DNA of 64,000 nucleotides from Mesorhizobium tianshanense (GTDB taxonomy: Bacteria > Pseudomonadota > Alphaproteobacteria > Rhizobiales > Rhizobiaceae). Position numbers and translations under genes: made by a program. The stretch is taken from the NCBI RefSeq assembly GCF_007830515.1, contig NZ_VLKT01000010.1:1-64000 (forward strand), read 5' to 3'. Within the stretch, counting starts at the first letter, position 1, and every line of letters begins with the position of its first letter. Under the pieces are notes generated by a model, which was not told where the DNA came from, made no database searches, and saw only the letters and a list, made by a program, of their open reading frames with translations. Below are positions 34,183 to 43,112 of this stretch, piece by piece.

Positions 34183-35119
34183 GCGGCTTGATCAACGCGG
34201 CGATTCGGCCCATTCGATTGCCATGACCGGCCAAGACCACGATTTCAGCCATCTCGACCGTGCCGGCCGCGCCACCGCAAGCGTCTCGCGCAATCCTCGA
34301 CTGACGGTCAACATCATTTTGGGCGCAGGCGTCCTCCTGGCATGGCTGTTTCTTGGAGCCATGGCGATACGTGGCGCTCAGAGTCGGGGGCCGGGCATCG
34401 ATGCACCCGGCGACACGATGCTCAGATCTCTGCCGAAGCTGCCGCTGCCGGACTTTCTCGAGCGCTTCTTCACCCTTTGTCTTGCACCCGCGCCGCTCGA
34501 CGGAGGCGTCGGCGCGCAGGCCGAAGCGCTCATCGTCATGTGGTTCCTGATGGCGGTCGCCACCATGCTCCCCTCGGCGGCGCCAATGATCCGCACCTAT
34601 TGCGAGATCGCCGATACCGCGCGGATCAAGGGCGAACCCGTCGTCCATCCGCTGGTCCTGGTCGCCGGTTACCTCAGCGTGTGGTTGGCTGCGTCGGCGG
34701 TGTTTGCGGCGCTGACGCTCCTCGTCCACGCCTTCGCCTCATCTATGCAGATGCTCGACCCGGTGATCGGACCGACCGGCGCAGCCGCGCTTTTGGTTGC
34801 GGGCCTCTACCAGTTCAGCGGCCTGAAGGAAGCCTGCCTGACAAAATGCAAAAACCCGTTCTCGGTCCTGTTTTCGAACTGGAGCGCGAGGCCTGGCCGC
34901 ATTTTCCGGCTCGGCATGGAGCAGGGTGTGTGGTGCCTCGGCTGCTGCTGGGCGCTGATGCTGGTGATGTTCGCCGTCGGTGTGATGAATGTGTTCTGGA
35001 TGGCGCTGATCGGCCTGTTCACCTTGATCGAAAAACAGACGGCGGGCAGGCTGCCAACCCGGATCGCCGGTGTGATACTGCTTGTCTGGGCAACCGCCCT
35101 GCTAGTAGTCTCGGCATGA
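34181..35119 (+). CDS. DUF2182 predicted metal-binding membrane protein
   Basis: This 312-residue protein has about seven membrane spans and the DUF2182 signatures MWFLMAVATMLPSAAPM, YQFSGLKEACLTKCKNPF and GVWCLGCCWALMLVMF, the latter with several conserved Met and Cys residues that could bind copper or another soft metal. The function is not established. Its ATG overlaps the outermost start of the divergent UbiH-type gene by two bases. It is followed after 13 bases by a DUF1326 gene, a pairing seen in other bacteria. Confidence 0.87.
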   Translation: MRLDQRGDSAHSIAMTGQDHDFSHLDRAGRATASVSRNPRLTVNIILGAGVLLAWLFLGAMAIRGAQSRGPGIDAPGDTMLRSLPKLPLPDFLERFFTLCLAPAPLDGGVGAQAEALIVMWFLMAVATMLPSAAPMIRTYCEIADTARIKGEPVVHPLVLVAGYLSVWLAASAVFAALTLLVHAFASSMQMLDPVIGPTGAAALLVAGLYQFSGLKEACLTKCKNPFSVLFSNWSARPGRIFRLGMEQGVWCLGCCWALMLVMFAVGVMNVFWMALIGLFTLIEKQTAGRLPTRIAGVILLVWATALLVVSA

Positions 35120-35132
35120 GGGGAGGGATTCC

Positions 35133-35747
35133 ATGGCAGATCAAGGCTGGGCAATGAAAGGAGAGCTGGTACTCTCCTGCAATTGCACGGTTTTTTGCCC
35201 TTGCGTGATGTCTCTTGGCAATCATCCGCCAACCGAGGGCTATTGCCAGACCTGGGCGGGGTTCCGCATCGATGCCGGCCATTTCGGCGAGGTCGACCTG
35301 TCCGGACTCAATCTTGGGCTGGTCATGGAAATCCCCGGCTATATGAGCCGTGGCAACTGGACCGCCGGCCTGTTCATCGACAAGCGGGCTTCAGTCTATG
35401 CGGTAAAGGCGCTGACCAGGATTTTCACCGGCAAGGCCGGCGGAACCACTTCGCTGCTCTCCATCCTGGTCGGAAAGTTCCTCGGCATCGAGCAAGCGCC
35501 GATCACCTATGAGACGCGTGACAGGACGCGGATCTTCCAGATACCGAAGATCATCGACGGGGCGGTGACGCCGATTCCCGGCAAGGACCGCGACAAGGAC
35601 ACGGTCATCAGCAATTCGGAGTACTGGATCGCACCGGAAATCATCGTCGCCAGGTCCGACAAAAGCAAGATGCGGGCTTTCGGCCGCAACTGGAACTTTG
35701 CCGGCCGTTCGGCAGAAATCTGCAAGCTGGACTGGCGGGGCCCGTGA
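35133..35747 (+). CDS. DUF1326 cysteine-motif protein
   Basis: The 204-residue protein begins with a conserved cysteine cluster, LSCNCTVFCPCVMSLG, containing CxC and CPC, then YCQTWAGFRIDAGHFGEVDLSG, the usual DUF1326 start. It has no signal peptide and no clear spans. The cysteines and the adjacent DUF2182 membrane partner suggest joint metal handling, but no member's activity is known to me. Its stop overlaps the pcs start, so the three genes form one transcription unit. Confidence 0.88.
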   Translation: MADQGWAMKGELVLSCNCTVFCPCVMSLGNHPPTEGYCQTWAGFRIDAGHFGEVDLSGLNLGLVMEIPGYMSRGNWTAGLFIDKRASVYAVKALTRIFTGKAGGTTSLLSILVGKFLGIEQAPITYETRDRTRIFQIPKIIDGAVTPIPGKDRDKDTVISNSEYWIAPEIIVARSDKSKMRAFGRNWNFAGRSAEICKLDWRGP

Positions 35748-36571
35748 ACAAGAAGGGTCCCGTGAGCAAGAAGAAGACGACGGCCAGGAAAATCGCCGAC
35801 CGGATTCCGATGCCGAAGAAGAAAGTCACGTGGCCGCAGGCGCGCGCGTTTTCGGTCCATCTGCTGACCGCGTCTGGCTCGTTCCTCGCATTCCTGTCGC
35901 TGGTGGCGGCGAGCGAGGGGCGCTGGACGGCAATGTTCTGGTGGCTGGGACTGGCGCTGTTCGTCGACGGCATCGACGGGCCGATCGCCAGGAAGCTCGA
36001 GGTCAAGGAAATCCTGCCGACATGGTCGGGCGAACTCCTCGACAACATCATCGACTACGTGACCTACGTGCTGATCCCGGCCTTCGCGCTTTACCAGCGC
36101 GGCTTCATGGGTGAGGGCCTGTCGTTCCTATCAGCGGCGATCATCGTCGTATCGAGCGCGATCTACTATGCCGACACCGGCATGAAGACCAAGGAGAATT
36201 TCTTCAAGGGTTTTCCGGTGGTCTGGAACATGGTGGTGTTCACTTTGTTCGTCATCGATCCGGGACAATGGGTTTCCTTCGCCGTGGTCGTGGTGGCCGG
36301 CATCCTGACCTTCGTGCCGATCTATTTCATCCATCCGGTGCGGGTGGTGCGGCTGCGGTCGATCAACCTTGGCATGACGCTGCTTTGGTGCGGTTTCGGC
36401 GCGCTGGCCCTGGCGCAGGCAGCTCTTGCCGCCTTCTACGACCAGATTGGCGTCTTGGGCGAGCAGGTGAGTGTGTTCACCAAGATCGGCATCACGGTCA
36501 CCGGGGTTTACCTCGCTTGCATCGGCGGTATCATGCAGATCTTTCCAACGCTCGGCGCCAGGAAAGCCTGA
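35744..36571 (+). CDS. pcs: Phosphatidylcholine synthase
   Basis: Pcs condenses CDP-diacylglycerol with choline to make phosphatidylcholine in the inner membrane, a lipid needed for symbiosis in several rhizobia. The 275-residue protein has a basic N-terminus and about eight spans. The CDP-alcohol motif is the Pcs variant: Asp78-Gly79, Ala82-Arg83, then twelve residues to Gly96, Asp100 and Asp104. The GTG at 35744 overlaps the DUF1326 stop; a second GTG at 35762 is possible. Confidence 0.93.
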   Translation: MNKKGPVSKKKTTARKIADRIPMPKKKVTWPQARAFSVHLLTASGSFLAFLSLVAASEGRWTAMFWWLGLALFVDGIDGPIARKLEVKEILPTWSGELLDNIIDYVTYVLIPAFALYQRGFMGEGLSFLSAAIIVVSSAIYYADTGMKTKENFFKGFPVVWNMVVFTLFVIDPGQWVSFAVVVVAGILTFVPIYFIHPVRVVRLRSINLGMTLLWCGFGALALAQAALAAFYDQIGVLGEQVSVFTKIGITVTGVYLACIGGIMQIFPTLGARKA

Positions 36572-36605
36572 TCCCAAGAGACGAGATCCCAAGAGAGCCT
36601 GATCA

Positions 36606-37583
36606 ATGTCCAAAGCAATCCGCATCCACGCCAATGGCGGTCCGGAAGTTATGACCTATGAGAACGCCGATCCGGGGCAACCCGGCTCGGGACAGATCCT
36701 GGTCAGGCACACGGCGATCGGTCTCAATTTCATCGATGTGTATTATCGCTCGGGTCTTTATCCGCCGCCGGGCGGTTTCCCGCTGATACCCGGTGGCGAG
36801 GCGGCCGGGGTGGTGGTGGAAGTGGGTGCGGACGTCGACTGGCTGAAGCCAGGCGATCGCATCGCTTACGCCGTGACGACCGGCGCCTATGCCGAACAGC
36901 GCGTGATCGCCGCCGACCGCGTGGTGAAGCTGCCGGACGGCATCAGCGACGAACAGGCGGCTGCCATGATGCTGAAAGGGATGACGGCGGAATATCTGCT
37001 GCGCCGCACCTTCAAGGTGAAAGCGGGCGATACGATTCTGTTCCACGCGGCGGCCGGCGGCGTCGGGCTGATCCTTGGCCAATGGGCCAAGCATCTCGGC
37101 GCGACCGTCATCGGCACCGCCAGCTCCACCGACAAGATCGAACTGGCCAAGGCGCACGGCTTCGACCATGTCATCAATTACCGCGAGCAGGATTTCGTCG
37201 CCGGCGTCATCGCCATCACCGGCGGCAAGAAGTGCGACGTCGTCTATGATTCAGTCGGCAACGACACCTTTCCGGCCTCGCTCGACTGCCTGAAGCCGCT
37301 CGGCATGTTCGCCAGCTTCGGTCAATCGTCAGGTCCGATCCCGCCGTTCAGCATGTCGTTGCTGGCGCAGAAAGGTTCGCTGTTCGCAACCCGTCCGACG
37401 CTGTTCGTCTACAACGCCAGGCGCGAAGACCTGGAGGCGTCCGCCGCCGCGCTGTTCGAAATCGTGCTCAGTGGCGCGGTCAAGATCAGGATCAACCAGC
37501 GCTACGCGCTCAAGGACGCCGGCAAGGCGCATTCCGACCTTGAGGGCCGCAGGACGACCGGGACAACCATTCTCATCCCCTGA
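36606..37583 (+). CDS. NADPH:quinone oxidoreductase (zeta-crystallin-like)
   Basis: The 325-residue MDR-superfamily enzyme has no zinc-binding cysteines. It contains GLNFIDVYYRSGLYP, a family hallmark, then LIPGGEAAGVV, the Rossmann HAAAGGVGLILGQWAKHLGA and the C-terminal RRTTGTTILIP. Reduces quinones by one electron using NADPH. It starts 34 bases after pcs and may share its transcript. A palindromic intergenic region follows. Confidence 0.92.
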   Translation: MSKAIRIHANGGPEVMTYENADPGQPGSGQILVRHTAIGLNFIDVYYRSGLYPPPGGFPLIPGGEAAGVVVEVGADVDWLKPGDRIAYAVTTGAYAEQRVIAADRVVKLPDGISDEQAAAMMLKGMTAEYLLRRTFKVKAGDTILFHAAAGGVGLILGQWAKHLGATVIGTASSTDKIELAKAHGFDHVINYREQDFVAGVIAITGGKKCDVVYDSVGNDTFPASLDCLKPLGMFASFGQSSGPIPPFSMSLLAQKGSLFATRPTLFVYNARREDLEASAAALFEIVLSGAVKIRINQRYALKDAGKAHSDLEGRRTTGTTILIP

Positions 37584-37641
37584 GCTTTTCCACCACTTGA
37601 GCCTTTCCACCACTTGGGCCCTGCTTTCCCATAGAGCGTTA

Positions 37642-37731
37642 TGCGTCCACCCGGACGCACAAGGTGCCCTCTGATATTTTGACCCCGCATCGTGCTTTTC
37701 CGAAAATCGATTTCGATTTTCGGGCCGATGC
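37642..37731. repeat. Intergenic palindromic element (RIME-like), two hairpins
   Basis: TGCGTCC at 37642-37648 pairs with GGACGCA at 37653-37659. Further right, GCATCG at 37687-37692 and CGATGC at 37726-37731 enclose the perfect palindrome GAAAATCGA-TT-TCGATTTTC at 37702-37721. The sequence style (CGTGCTTTTCCGAAAATCG) is that of repeated intergenic elements in rhizobial chromosomes. It separates the quinone oxidoreductase gene from the nucleoside ABC operon and could end transcription of the former. Confidence 0.6.
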
Positions 37732-37857
37732 GCTAGGTTTTCCGCTGAAATTCTTGAAGCTCTTTCAAGACGTGTGCCGCTTTCCGACGAGAGCCGGCCG
37801 CGCATACCATGCTTGCGGGAACACAGAACATATCTGGCAAACCAGATGGGAGGCACT

Positions 37858-39423
37858 GTGAGTGCAAATCAGGACGGCGCAAACCTGCTCGAGGTCCGTG
37901 GCCTCACCAAGGTATTCGGCACGCTGACAGCGTGCGACCATATCGATCTCGACGTCGCAAAAGGCGAAATCCACGCGTTGCTCGGCGAGAACGGCGCCGG
38001 CAAGTCGACACTTGTCAAAATGCTGTTCGGAACACTGGAGCCCAATTCGGGCGAGATTCTATGGAACGGTCAGGCGGTGACGATCACCGATCCCGGCTTT
38101 GCCAAGAAGCTCGGCATCGGCATGGTGTTCCAGCATTTTTCCCTGTTCGAGGCACTGACGGCGGCCGAGAACATCGCGCTGTCGCTGGAGGACGGTTCGC
38201 CGATCAGCGCGATCGCCGCGAAGGCGAGGGCACTTTCCTACAGCTACGGCCTGCCGCTCGACCCGCAATCGCTGGTCGGCGATCTGTCGGTCGGCGAGCG
38301 TCAGCGCATCGAGATCATCCGCTGCCTTCTGCAGACGCCGCAGCTCATCATCCTCGACGAGCCGACTTCGGTGCTGACGCCGCAGGAAGCCGACAAGCTG
38401 TTCGAGACGCTCGAACGGCTGCGCTCGGAAGGAAAGTCCATCCTCTACATTTCGCACCGGCTGGAAGAGGTCAAACGCATCTGCGACCGCGCCACGGTGC
38501 TGCGCCACGGCAAGGTGGTTGGCCATTGCAACCCGCGCGCGGAAACCGCGGCATCGCTGGCGCGCATGATGGTCGGCAACGACGTGCAGGCCGTGGTGCG
38601 CGCGCCGGCCGAGGGTATCGAGACCGCGCAGCCGCTACTTGAAATCCGTGCACTCAGCCGCAAGCCGGCAACGCCGTTCTCGATCCCGCTCAAGAACATC
38701 AACCTGACCGTGCGCGCCGGCGAAGTGATCGGCATTGCCGGCGTCGCCGGCAACGGCCAGGGCGAGTTCTTCGAATCCGTTTCCGGCGAAGTGCCGCAGC
38801 AGGACGCCGCCTCGGTGCGCATCCGCGGCAAGGATGCCGGCGGTCTCGGCATCACCGGCAGGCGGCTGATGGGCGCCGCCTTCGTGCCGGAGGAGCGGCT
38901 CGGCCACGGTGCGGCGCCGCGCATGAAGCTTTCGGAGAACCTGCTTCTGTCGCGCCATGCCACCGACGGCAAAGTGTTTGTCGGCGCCGGCGGAATGGTC
39001 AAAAGCGATGCGATCTATGCTGCTTCCCAGCGCATCATCGAGGCGATGGATGTGCGCAAGAGCGCTCCCGACCCGGAGGCGGCAGCGCTTTCAGGCGGCA
39101 ATCTGCAGAAATTCATCGTCGGCCGAGAGCTCGACCGCAGGCCTGATGTCATGGTCGTCAATCAGCCGACATGGGGCGTCGATGCCGGTGCGGCCGCCCA
39201 CATTCGCCAGACGCTGATCGGATTGGCGCGCAGCGGGTCGGCGGTGCTGGTCATCAGCCAGGATCTCGACGAGTTGTTCGAGATATCCGATGCGATCGCC
39301 GTGATGCACAATGGCGAATTGTCGAAGCCTTTGCCGATCGCCGAGGCCACCTTCGAAAAGATCGGACTGTTGATGGGCGGCGCCGAGCCTGGTCACGCCG
39401 AACACACTCTGGAGACGGCATGA
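37858..39423 (+). CDS. Nucleoside-type ABC transporter ATP-binding protein (two ATPase domains)
   Basis: The 521-residue protein has two fused ABC domains, as in the RbsA/YufO group: Walker A GENGAGKST near residue 44, signature LSVGERQR, Walker B LIILDEPTSVL, then a second degenerate half with AGVAGNGQGE and LSGGNLQKFIVGRE. The start is GTG 37858, preceded by GGGAGG; the in-frame ATG at 37846 lies over that site. It powers a purine-nucleoside-type importer with the two permeases and BMP protein that follow, and its stop overlaps the next gene (ATGA). Confidence 0.92.
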   Translation: MSANQDGANLLEVRGLTKVFGTLTACDHIDLDVAKGEIHALLGENGAGKSTLVKMLFGTLEPNSGEILWNGQAVTITDPGFAKKLGIGMVFQHFSLFEALTAAENIALSLEDGSPISAIAAKARALSYSYGLPLDPQSLVGDLSVGERQRIEIIRCLLQTPQLIILDEPTSVLTPQEADKLFETLERLRSEGKSILYISHRLEEVKRICDRATVLRHGKVVGHCNPRAETAASLARMMVGNDVQAVVRAPAEGIETAQPLLEIRALSRKPATPFSIPLKNINLTVRAGEVIGIAGVAGNGQGEFFESVSGEVPQQDAASVRIRGKDAGGLGITGRRLMGAAFVPEERLGHGAAPRMKLSENLLLSRHATDGKVFVGAGGMVKSDAIYAASQRIIEAMDVRKSAPDPEAAALSGGNLQKFIVGRELDRRPDVMVVNQPTWGVDAGAAAHIRQTLIGLARSGSAVLVISQDLDELFEISDAIAVMHNGELSKPLPIAEATFEKIGLLMGGAEPGHAEHTLETA

Positions 39424-40532
39424 TGCGCCTCGAACTCATCAAACGCCCGCAGCGCTCCATGCTGTTTTCGGCGCTGTCGCCCTTCATTGCATTCATGCTG
39501 ACGATCGTTGCCGGCGCCATCCTGTTCGCGCTGCTTGGCGTCAACCCTTTGAAGGCGTTTGAGATTTACTTCATCGAGCCGGTCAGTCAGGTCTGGCAGC
39601 TGCATGAGCTGGCGATCAAGGCGGCACCGCTCATCCTGATCGGGGTCGGCCTGTCGGTTTGCTACAGGGCCAATATCTGGAACATCGGCGCAGAAGGCCA
39701 ATTCATCCTGGGCGGTATCGTCGGCTCGATCATTCCGGTGCTGTTTCCGCAGTTTGAAGGCCCGCTGGTGCTGCCGCTGATGCTGCTGTTCGGCATGGTC
39801 GGCGGTGCTGCCTATGCCGCCATTCCGGCGTTGCTCAAGACGCGCTTCAACACCAACGAGATCCTGACCAGCCTGATGCTGGTCTATGTCGCCCAACTCT
39901 TCCTCGACTGGCTGGTGCGCGGGCCGTGGCGCGATCCGAAGGGCTTCAATTTCCCGCAGACGATACAGTTCAACGATTCGGCGATATTGCCGGAACTGAT
40001 GCCGGCCTCCGGCCGCGCCAATTGGGGTTTCGTCTTCGCGCTGGTCGCAGCGGTGCTGGTCTGGATCCTGATGAGCCGCATGCTGAAAGGCTTCGAGGTC
40101 CGCGTGCTCGGCTCAAGCCCCAGGGCAGGGCGCTTCGCCGGCTTCGGCATCAACCGGATGGTGTTCTTCGCCTTCATGCTGTCGGGTGCACTGGCCGGAC
40201 TTGCCGGCATCTCGGAAGTCTCCGGCGCCATCGGCCAGCTGCAGCCGGTCATTTCGCCCGGCTACGGCTTCACCGCCATCATCGTGGCGTTCCTCGGCCG
40301 GCTCAATCCGCTGGGCATCGTCGCTGCGGGCCTGGTGCTGGCGCTGACCTATCTCGGCGGCGAGGCGGTGCAAAGCGCGCTCGGCATCTCCGACAAGGTG
40401 GCGCGCGTGTTCCAGGGCATGCTCCTGTTCTTCGTGCTCGGCTGCGACACGCTCATCCACTACCGCATTCGCCTGATCGGCTTTGCCACACCGAAGCTTG
40501 AAGCCGCGCCGAAGCTGGAGGAAGCCCGCTGA
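39420..40532 (+). CDS. Nucleoside-type ABC transporter permease (YufP type)
   Basis: The 370-residue permease belongs to the branched-chain-amino-acid/ribose permease superfamily used by BMP systems. The signatures are VCYRANIWNIGAEGQFILGG and LKTRFNTNEILTSLMLVYVA, the latter in the cytosolic loop. GGAG five bases before the ATG at 39420 supports that start. It overlaps the ATPase gene by four bases and the next permease by one, so the operon is tightly coupled. Confidence 0.93.
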   Translation: MMRLELIKRPQRSMLFSALSPFIAFMLTIVAGAILFALLGVNPLKAFEIYFIEPVSQVWQLHELAIKAAPLILIGVGLSVCYRANIWNIGAEGQFILGGIVGSIIPVLFPQFEGPLVLPLMLLFGMVGGAAYAAIPALLKTRFNTNEILTSLMLVYVAQLFLDWLVRGPWRDPKGFNFPQTIQFNDSAILPELMPASGRANWGFVFALVAAVLVWILMSRMLKGFEVRVLGSSPRAGRFAGFGINRMVFFAFMLSGALAGLAGISEVSGAIGQLQPVISPGYGFTAIIVAFLGRLNPLGIVAAGLVLALTYLGGEAVQSALGISDKVARVFQGMLLFFVLGCDTLIHYRIRLIGFATPKLEAAPKLEEAR

Positions 40533-41452
40533 TGGACATCACCGTCAACATTCTCTTGACCATTGCAACCGCGGCGACGCCCTTGCTGATCGCGGCGATC
40601 GGCGAGCTGGTGGTCGAACGTTCCGGCGTGCTCAATCTCGGTGTCGAAGGGATGATGATCATGGGGGCGGTCGGCGGTTTCGGCGCCGGTTATCTCACCG
40701 GATCGCCGTGGATCGGGTTGTTGGCGGCGATCGCCCTGGGCGCGGTGTTTTCGTTGCTGTTCGCCGTCATGACGCTGTCGCTGGCCACCAACCAGGTGGC
40801 CACCGGCCTGTCGCTGACATTACTCGGCCTCGGCCTTTCCGGCATGATGGGAACCAGCTTTGTCGGCCAGCCCGGCGCGAGGCTGCCAAACCTCGACATT
40901 CCAGGCCTGACAGCGATCCCCGTCGTCGGCAGGCTGTTGTTCGGCCAGGACCCGATCTTCTATATCTCGATCGCATTGACCGCCGCCGTCATGTGGTTCC
41001 TGTTCAAGACCCGCACCGGGCTCACGCTGCGCTCGATCGGCGACAGCCACACATCGGCCCATGCGCTTGGCATCCACGTCATCCGCTACCGCTATCTGGC
41101 GGTGATCTTCGGCGGCGCTTGTGCGGGCCTTGCCGGGGGCCACCTGTCGCTGGTCTATACGCCGCAATGGGTGGAGAACATGACCGCCGGACGCGGCTGG
41201 ATCGCGCTGGCGCTGGTCGTGTTCGCATCATGGCGGCCGTGGCGGGTGCTGGCTGGCGCCTATATCTTCGGCGCCGTATGGATCGGCCAGCTTCATGCAC
41301 AGGCTTTTGGCATTCCGGTTCCCTCGCAACTGCTTTCTTCGTTGCCCTATCTGGCAACCATCGTGGTTCTCGTTCTAATCTCGCGCAACAAGCGTTTGAC
41401 GATGATGAACACACCGGCTTCCTTGGGGCAGCCATTCGTTCCGGATCGTTGA
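40532..41452 (+). CDS. Nucleoside-type ABC transporter permease (YufQ type)
   Basis: The 306-residue permease is the second membrane subunit. Its signatures include [22 protein letters not shown], the counterpart of the N-I-G-A-E-G motif of its partner, and [19 protein letters not shown]. About eight to nine spans are visible. It starts within the TGATG of the preceding gene's stop, so the subunits are made in equal amounts. With a gap of 50 bases it is followed by the binding protein. Confidence 0.93.
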   Translation: MDITVNILLTIATAATPLLIAAIGELVVERSGVLNLGVEGMMIMGAVGGFGAGYLTGSPWIGLLAAIALGAVFSLLFAVMTLSLATNQVATGLSLTLLGLGLSGMMGTSFVGQPGARLPNLDIPGLTAIPVVGRLLFGQDPIFYISIALTAAVMWFLFKTRTGLTLRSIGDSHTSAHALGIHVIRYRYLAVIFGGACAGLAGGHLSLVYTPQWVENMTAGRGWIALALVVFASWRPWRVLAGAYIFGAVWIGQLHAQAFGIPVPSQLLSSLPYLATIVVLVLISRNKRLTMMNTPASLGQPFVPDR

Positions 41453-41502
41453 CAACAAAAGACAGACGGGAAGCTCCAAGGCTAACTCAGAGAGGTAACA
41501 CG

Positions 41503-42570
41503 ATGAAAAAACTGCTTATTGCGCTGGTGACGACGGCGGCGGCATTGTCGCTGGCGGCGACCGCCGAAGCTCAGGAAAAGCTGAAAGCCTGTTGGGTCTA
41601 TACCGGCCCGATCGGCGATTTCGGCTATTCGTACCAGCATGACCAGGGCCGCCTGGATGTAGAGAAGGCACTCGGCGACAAGGTCGAGACGGCCTATCTG
41701 GAGAACGTCTCCGAAGGTCCCGATGCCGATCGTGCTTTCGAGCGCCTGGCGCGCGAGGGATGCAAGATCATCTTCGGCACCTCCTTCGGCTTCATGGACC
41801 CCGAAGTGAAGGTCGCCAAGAAATTCCCCGACGTGATGTTCGAGCACGCGACCGGCTACAAGACATCGGACAATCTCGGCATCTATAATGCACGCTTCTA
41901 TGAAGGCCGCTACATTCTCGGCCAGATCGCCGCCAAGCAATCGAAGTCGGGCGTCGCCGGCTACATAGTCTCGTTCCCGATCCCCGAAGTGGTGATGGGC
42001 ATCAACTCCTTCATGCTCGGCGCACAGTCGATCAACCCGGACTTCAAGGCGAAGATCGTCTGGGTCAATTCATGGTTCGATCCGGGCAAGGAAGCCGACG
42101 CCGCCAAGGCTCTGTTCGACCAGGGTGCCGACATCATCGTCCAGCACACCGACTCGACAGCTGCCCTGCAAGTCGCCGAAGAGCGCGGCCTGCAGGGATT
42201 CGGTCAGTCTTCGGACATGATCAAGTTCGCCCCCAAGGCGCAGTTGACCTCGATCGTCGACGATTGGGGCCCGTATTATGTCAGCCGGGTGAAGGCAGCG
42301 CTCGACGGCACATGGAAGCCCGGCAATGTCTGGCTGGGCATCAAGGACGGCGCCGTTAAAATGGCCGCTTACACCAACATGCCCGACGACGTTAAGGCGA
42401 TGGCGCAAGCCACCGAGAAGAAGATCGTCGACGGATGGAACCCCTTCACCGGGCCGATTGCCAAGCAGGACGGCACGCCGTGGCTGAAAGAAGGGGAGGT
42501 TGCGGACGACGGCACGCTGCTCGGCATGAACTTCTATGTGAAGGGCGTCGACGACAAGCTGCCGCAGTAA
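41503..42570 (+). CDS. BMP-family periplasmic binding protein (nucleoside/purine ligand)
   Basis: The 355-residue protein has a signal peptide ending TAEAQ and the BMP fold: LKACWVYTGPIGDFGYSYQHDQGR, GTSFGFMDPEVKVAKKFPDVMFEHATGYKTSDN and the ligand-loop IIVQHTDSTAAL. Members bind purine nucleosides or related compounds. No cysteine lipobox is present, so it is a soluble periplasmic protein. AGAGAGG precedes the ATG at 41503. A rho-independent terminator follows the stop, closing the four-gene operon. Confidence 0.93.
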   Translation: MKKLLIALVTTAAALSLAATAEAQEKLKACWVYTGPIGDFGYSYQHDQGRLDVEKALGDKVETAYLENVSEGPDADRAFERLAREGCKIIFGTSFGFMDPEVKVAKKFPDVMFEHATGYKTSDNLGIYNARFYEGRYILGQIAAKQSKSGVAGYIVSFPIPEVVMGINSFMLGAQSINPDFKAKIVWVNSWFDPGKEADAAKALFDQGADIIVQHTDSTAALQVAEERGLQGFGQSSDMIKFAPKAQLTSIVDDWGPYYVSRVKAALDGTWKPGNVWLGIKDGAVKMAAYTNMPDDVKAMAQATEKKIVDGWNPFTGPIAKQDGTPWLKEGEVADDGTLLGMNFYVKGVDDKLPQ

Positions 42571-42590
42571 AGCCCAGGAAACGCGAGACA

Positions 42591-42618
42591 AAAAAGGGCG
42601 CCACATGGCGCCCTTTTT
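42591..42618. terminator. Bidirectional rho-independent terminator
   Basis: AAAAAGGGCGCC and GGCGCCCTTTTT flank a four-base ACAT loop 21 bases after the BMP gene stop. The A tract before and T tract after make it functional in both directions, so it could also stop transcription of the small minus-strand gene whose stop codon touches its right edge. Confidence 0.92.
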
Positions 42619-42791
42619 CATTCCGCGGGTTGCGTACCGGTGACGCGAAACCGCGCCAGCACGGCATCGATCACGCGGCCGATCCAGGCCTTGGCCCAGC
42701 GCTGGGTTGGCCGTTTGAAATACCGCCAGATCGCCCACGAGATCAGGACCATCAGCGGGATGCAGCCCAAGGCCGCCAAAATCGGCGGCAT
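42618..42791 (-). CDS. Small predicted membrane protein (57 residues)
   Basis: The minus strand from ATG 42791 reads MPPILAALGCIPLMVLISWA, then IWRYFKRPTQRWAKAWIGRV and a short tail ending QPAE before a stop at 42618. One hydrophobic helix followed by a basic amphipathic segment suggests an inner-membrane small protein. It shares a two-way terminator with the convergent BMP gene, which argues for real transcription. There is no strong ribosome-binding site, so the call is tentative and the function is unknown. Confidence 0.5.
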   Translation of the reverse strand: MPPILAALGCIPLMVLISWAIWRYFKRPTQRWAKAWIGRVIDAVLARFRVTGTQPAE

Positions 42792-42875
42792 TCTGGTTTT
42801 TTAACAACCATAAGCGGGGCCATCATGCTCGACTTAGGGTGCCGTTTAGCACTCGGCCGTACTTGGCCTGGCAAA

Positions 42876-43112
42876 TTAGCCGTATAAGTAGTTTCTTAGT
42901 TTAGGTATCTCGCTAACGACAACATCCATGAGTCGAGATGCGGCCGATTCGTTGGATTCGTTACCTTTTTTGTAAAATTCAAATCTAACATTTAATGGTC
43001 GGAGTATTGACCATTTTCTCTCAAGTGTGAAGACGCCGTCCAGACTGTCAAATATTATTGGCAGGTCTGCACTGTCATGAAGTCCATGATTCAAGCGAAG
43101 CCCTTTATCCAT
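42876..43112 (-). CDS. Unknown protein, downstream half of a split ORF in an AT-rich islet
   Basis: The 78-residue product (MDKGLRLNHGLHDSADLPII to PKLRNYLYG) overlaps the preceding 78-codon ORF by 22 bases in a shifted frame. Its content (FDSLDGVFTLERKWSILRP) reads like the second half of one small soluble protein. Base composition is markedly more AT-rich than the neighbours. I do not recognise a family. It may be a separate gene translated through the overlap, or the end of a gene broken by one frameshift near 43100. Confidence 0.5.
   Translation of the reverse strand: MDKGLRLNHGLHDSADLPIIFDSLDGVFTLERKWSILRPLNVRFEFYKKGNESNESAASRLMDVVVSEIPKLRNYLYG

Noticed and set aside
36131..37169. Long minus-strand ORFs across pcs and the quinone oxidoreductase
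   Set aside because: They are high-GC antisense frames of recognised genes, rich in His, Asp and Arg without domain order.
40483..41502. Extended upstream reading of the BMP gene
   Set aside because: It overlaps the second permease gene in another frame; the signal peptide starts at 41503.
42070..42807. 245-codon minus-strand ORF over the BMP gene
   Set aside because: It is the complement of a strongly supported gene and lacks protein-family features.
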